A stretch of 6,124 nucleotides of DNA from Anaerolineaceae bacterium (GTDB lineage: Bacteria; Chloroflexota; Anaerolineae; Anaerolineales; Anaerolineaceae), in the NCBI GenBank assembly GCA_003158355.1, contig PMIV01000143.1:1-6124 (forward strand), written 5' to 3'. The notes under the pieces are model-generated. The model worked only from the letters and a program-made list of their open reading frames with translations. It searched no databases and was not told the DNA's origin. Shown piece after piece: positions 4,173-6,124 of this stretch. Within the stretch, counting starts at the first letter, position 1. Every line of letters starts with the position of its first letter. Made by a program: the position numbers and the translations under genes.

Positions 4173-6064
4173 CAATGCAAAATCAAACAACACCAAAACC
4201 TGCACAAGTAGGGCGCGGCCCAATGGGAGGCCGGGGTCCTATGGGCGGAGGCCCGATGGGCGGCATGATGCGCGGCGGAGAGAAGGCTCGCGATTTTAAG
4301 GGCACCATGTCGAAGCTGCTTAATTACCTTTCTGTCTACAAAGTTTCGATCATTATCGTCCTTATTTTTGCCATTGCTTCCACGATCTTCTCGATCATTG
4401 GCCCGAAGATCTTAGGTAAAGCGACCACAAAATTATATGAAGGTGTTATGTCCCAGATCACCGGAACGGGCACCGGGGTTGACTTTGTCTATATTGGCAA
4501 CATCGTTCTTCTTGTGCTCGGTCTTTATCTTGTCTCGGCTGTTTTTTCCTACATTCAAGGTTGGGTAATGACCAGCGTTTCAATGAAGTTGACCTACCGG
4601 TTTCGCAAAGAAATCTCTGAAAAGATCAACCGCATGCCGCTACGTTACTTTGACGGGACCAATCATGGCGAAGTACTTTCTCGCATTACCAACGATGTGG
4701 ATACCATCAGCCAGACGCTGAACCAGAGCCTTTCGCAGATCATCACATCAGTAGTATCCATGATCGGAATCCTGGTCATGATGCTTACCATCAGTTGGAT
4801 CATGACTTTGGTAGCCCTTATCATTGTGCCGTTATCCGCTTTATTCATTAGCATAGTGGTCAAACAATCGCAAAAGTATTTCAAACAACAGCAGGACTAT
4901 TTGGGCCATGTCAACGGACACGTGGAAGAAATGTACGGCAGCCATGTTGTCATGAAAGCCTTCAACGGTGAAAAACGCAGTGTTGAGAAATTTGACACTT
5001 ACAACACCACCCTTTACAGTTCTGCCTGGAAATCTCAATTCCTGTCTGGCATGATGATGCCGATCATGACCTTCATTGGTAACCTGGGGTATGTAGTTGT
5101 TTGTATTTTGGGCGGTTACCTGGCAGCCAGGAATGCCATTACAGTAGGTGATATTCAGGCGTTCATTCAATATGTACGTTCGTTCACCCAGCCAATTTCT
5201 CAAATTGCCAATATATCCAATACCCTGCAGCAAACTGCTGCGGCAGCCGAGCGAGTGTTTGAATTCCTCGCTGAAGCGGAAGAAATACCTGAATCCACCA
5301 ATCCTGTCAAATTAACCACAGTTGCGGGCAGCGTTGAGTTCAAAGATGTTCATTTCGGATACAATCCCGATAAGACGATCATCAATGATTTTTGCGCCAC
5401 CGTAAAACCAGGGCAAAAGATTGCTATTGTTGGCCCGACAGGTGCTGGCAAGACAACCATGGTCAAACTGCTGATGCGTTTCTATGACGTGAATAGTGGC
5501 ACGATCTTTGTTGACGGACATGACATACGTGATTTCACCCGCGAAGATTTGCGTCACATCTTCGGCATGGTGCTGCAAGATGCCTGGTTGTACAATGGTT
5601 CCATCATGGAGAATATCCGCTATGGGCGTTTGGATGCGTCGGATGCTGACGTGGTAAATGCGGCAAAGACTGCTTATGTCGACCACTTCATCCGTACTTT
5701 ACCTGACGGTTACAACATGAAATTAGATGAAGAAGCATCAAATGTCTCTGCCGGACAGAAACAACTTCTTACCATTGCCCGTGCCATTCTGGCTGACCCG
5801 CGCATTTTGATTCTGGATGAAGCCACCAGTTCGGTGGATACTCGTACCGAAGTGCTGATCCAGAAAGCCATGGATGCGCTGATGCAAAACCGGACTAGTT
5901 TCATTATTGCGCACCGCCTATCCACGATCCGTAATGCAGATTTAATTCTGGTAATGAACAACGGTGATATCGTTGAGCAGGGAACCCATGATGAATTACT
6001 GAATAAAAATGGGTTCTACGCTTCGCTCTATAATAGCCAGTTTGAAGTCGCTGAAGAGTTTTAA
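4169..6064 (+). CDS. ABC multidrug-type exporter half-transporter B, with Gly/Met/Pro-rich N-terminal tail and catalytic ATP site
   Basis: 631-aa partner of half A. It begins with a cytosolic low-complexity tail (15-37) of repeated GPMGG units rich in Gly, Met, Pro and Arg. Transmembrane domain: TM1 about 57-82, TM2 108-130, TM3 189-208, TM4 210-230, TM5 295-320, TM6 327-349. ATPase domain from about 388: A-loop Tyr398, Walker A GPTGAGKTT (422-430, Lys428), Q-loop Gln470, signature NVSAGQKQ (525-532), Walker B ILILDEATSSVD (546-557) with catalytic Glu551, and switch His582 in IIAHRLST. Its catalytic residues are intact but its signature has Ala528 where Gly is normal (SAGQ for SGGQ). By family precedent, its Walker motifs plus half A's SGGQ make the working site, and half A's Walker motifs plus its SAGQ make the degenerate one. 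Start overlaps the half A stop (ATGA) after AAGGAGG. A strong terminator follows, so this is the last gene of the operon. The exported compound cannot be inferred. Confidence 0.93.
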   Translation: MTMQNQTTPKPAQVGRGPMGGRGPMGGGPMGGMMRGGEKARDFKGTMSKLLNYLSVYKVSIIIVLIFAIASTIFSIIGPKILGKATTKLYEGVMSQITGTGTGVDFVYIGNIVLLVLGLYLVSAVFSYIQGWVMTSVSMKLTYRFRKEISEKINRMPLRYFDGTNHGEVLSRITNDVDTISQTLNQSLSQIITSVVSMIGILVMMLTISWIMTLVALIIVPLSALFISIVVKQSQKYFKQQQDYLGHVNGHVEEMYGSHVVMKAFNGEKRSVEKFDTYNTTLYSSAWKSQFLSGMMMPIMTFIGNLGYVVVCILGGYLAARNAITVGDIQAFIQYVRSFTQPISQIANISNTLQQTAAAAERVFEFLAEAEEIPESTNPVKLTTVAGSVEFKDVHFGYNPDKTIINDFCATVKPGQKIAIVGPTGAGKTTMVKLLMRFYDVNSGTIFVDGHDIRDFTREDLRHIFGMVLQDAWLYNGSIMENIRYGRLDASDADVVNAAKTAYVDHFIRTLPDGYNMKLDEEASNVSAGQKQLLTIARAILADPRILILDEATSSVDTRTEVLIQKAMDALMQNRTSFIIAHRLSTIRNADLILVMNNGDIVEQGTHDELLNKNGFYASLYNSQFEVAEEF

Positions 6065-6071
6065 GTGTTTT

Positions 6072-6114
6072 AGAAAGAGAGCCACTTTTTAAAAATGGCT
6101 CTCTTTTTTATTTT
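6072..6114 (+). terminator. Rho-independent terminator of the marR-ABC-ABC operon
   Basis: A perfect 11-bp stem, AAAGAGAGCCA (6074-6084) with TGGCTCTCTTT (6096-6106), encloses an 11-nt loop. It is extendable by a G-U and an A-U pair and runs straight into a T-rich tract (6104-6109, then TTTT at 6111-6114). It begins 8-10 nt after the TAA of half B. The A-run on the left and T-run on the right mean it might also stop transcription arriving from the right. Confidence 0.92.
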
Positions 6115-6124
6115 AATTTATTTT

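Noticed and set aside
4841..5686. Antisense open frames of 124-130 codons within ABC half B
   Set aside because: Long only because the coding strand avoids certain codons; the plus-strand frame contains every ABC exporter motif.
1..6124. Mobile element, CRISPR array, tRNA/rRNA, attachment site or toxin-antitoxin module
   Set aside because: No spaced repeats, terminal inverted repeats, transposase or integrase motifs, cloverleaf arms or rRNA-like stretches were recognised by reading.

Overview
The window holds a compact drug-efflux-type operon, with a divergently transcribed acetate-kinase-family gene on its left that runs off the window edge. Base composition is fairly balanced in the coding regions and more AT-rich in the regulator gene and the spacers. 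Strong GGAGG-type ribosome sites, a classical intrinsic terminator and a regulator-ABC-ABC layout indicate a bacterium, probably anaerobic or fermentative. The protein style (regulator with VSKNTISSL helix, 746-aa ABC half with a large external insert, Gly/Met/Pro-tailed partner) recalls Clostridia and Chloroflexota (Anaerolineae). That placement is an impression from memory, not a measured result.

Layout: (1) 994 to 1, minus strand: 5' part (331 codons) of an acetate kinase family gene with a TTG start; its C-terminal end lies outside the window. (2) 995-1226: divergent regulatory region with a good sigma70-type promoter for the rightward operon, a triple half-site operator laid over its spacer, -10 box and predicted start point, a second possible rightward promoter, a possible leftward promoter, and several short palindromes. 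(3) 1227-1814: MarR-family regulator of 195 aa. (4) 1815-1931: 117-bp leader with a long-stem inverted repeat and no terminator-like T-run, so read-through from marR is expected. (5) 1932-4172: ABC exporter half-transporter A (746 aa) with about 190 residues between TM1 and TM2. (6) 4169-6064: ABC exporter half-transporter B (631 aa), overlapping A by ATGA. (7) 6072-6114: strong rho-independent terminator closing the operon.

How the genes work together: the two half-transporters form a heterodimeric type IV (ABCB-like) exporter with one consensus and one degenerate ATP site. Half A carries Asp and Gln where the catalytic Glu and switch His are expected, but an intact signature. Half B has the intact catalytic Glu and His, but a VSAGQ signature. 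The MarR protein very likely represses its own promoter and hence the whole operon, and is released by a ligand that may be a transport substrate. The substrate cannot be read from the sequence.

The most interesting parts are the uncharacterised external insert of half A, the tripartite operator, the structured leader between marR and the transporter, and the non-canonical active-site motifs of the acetate-kinase-like protein. No insertion sequence, CRISPR array, tRNA or rRNA was seen.
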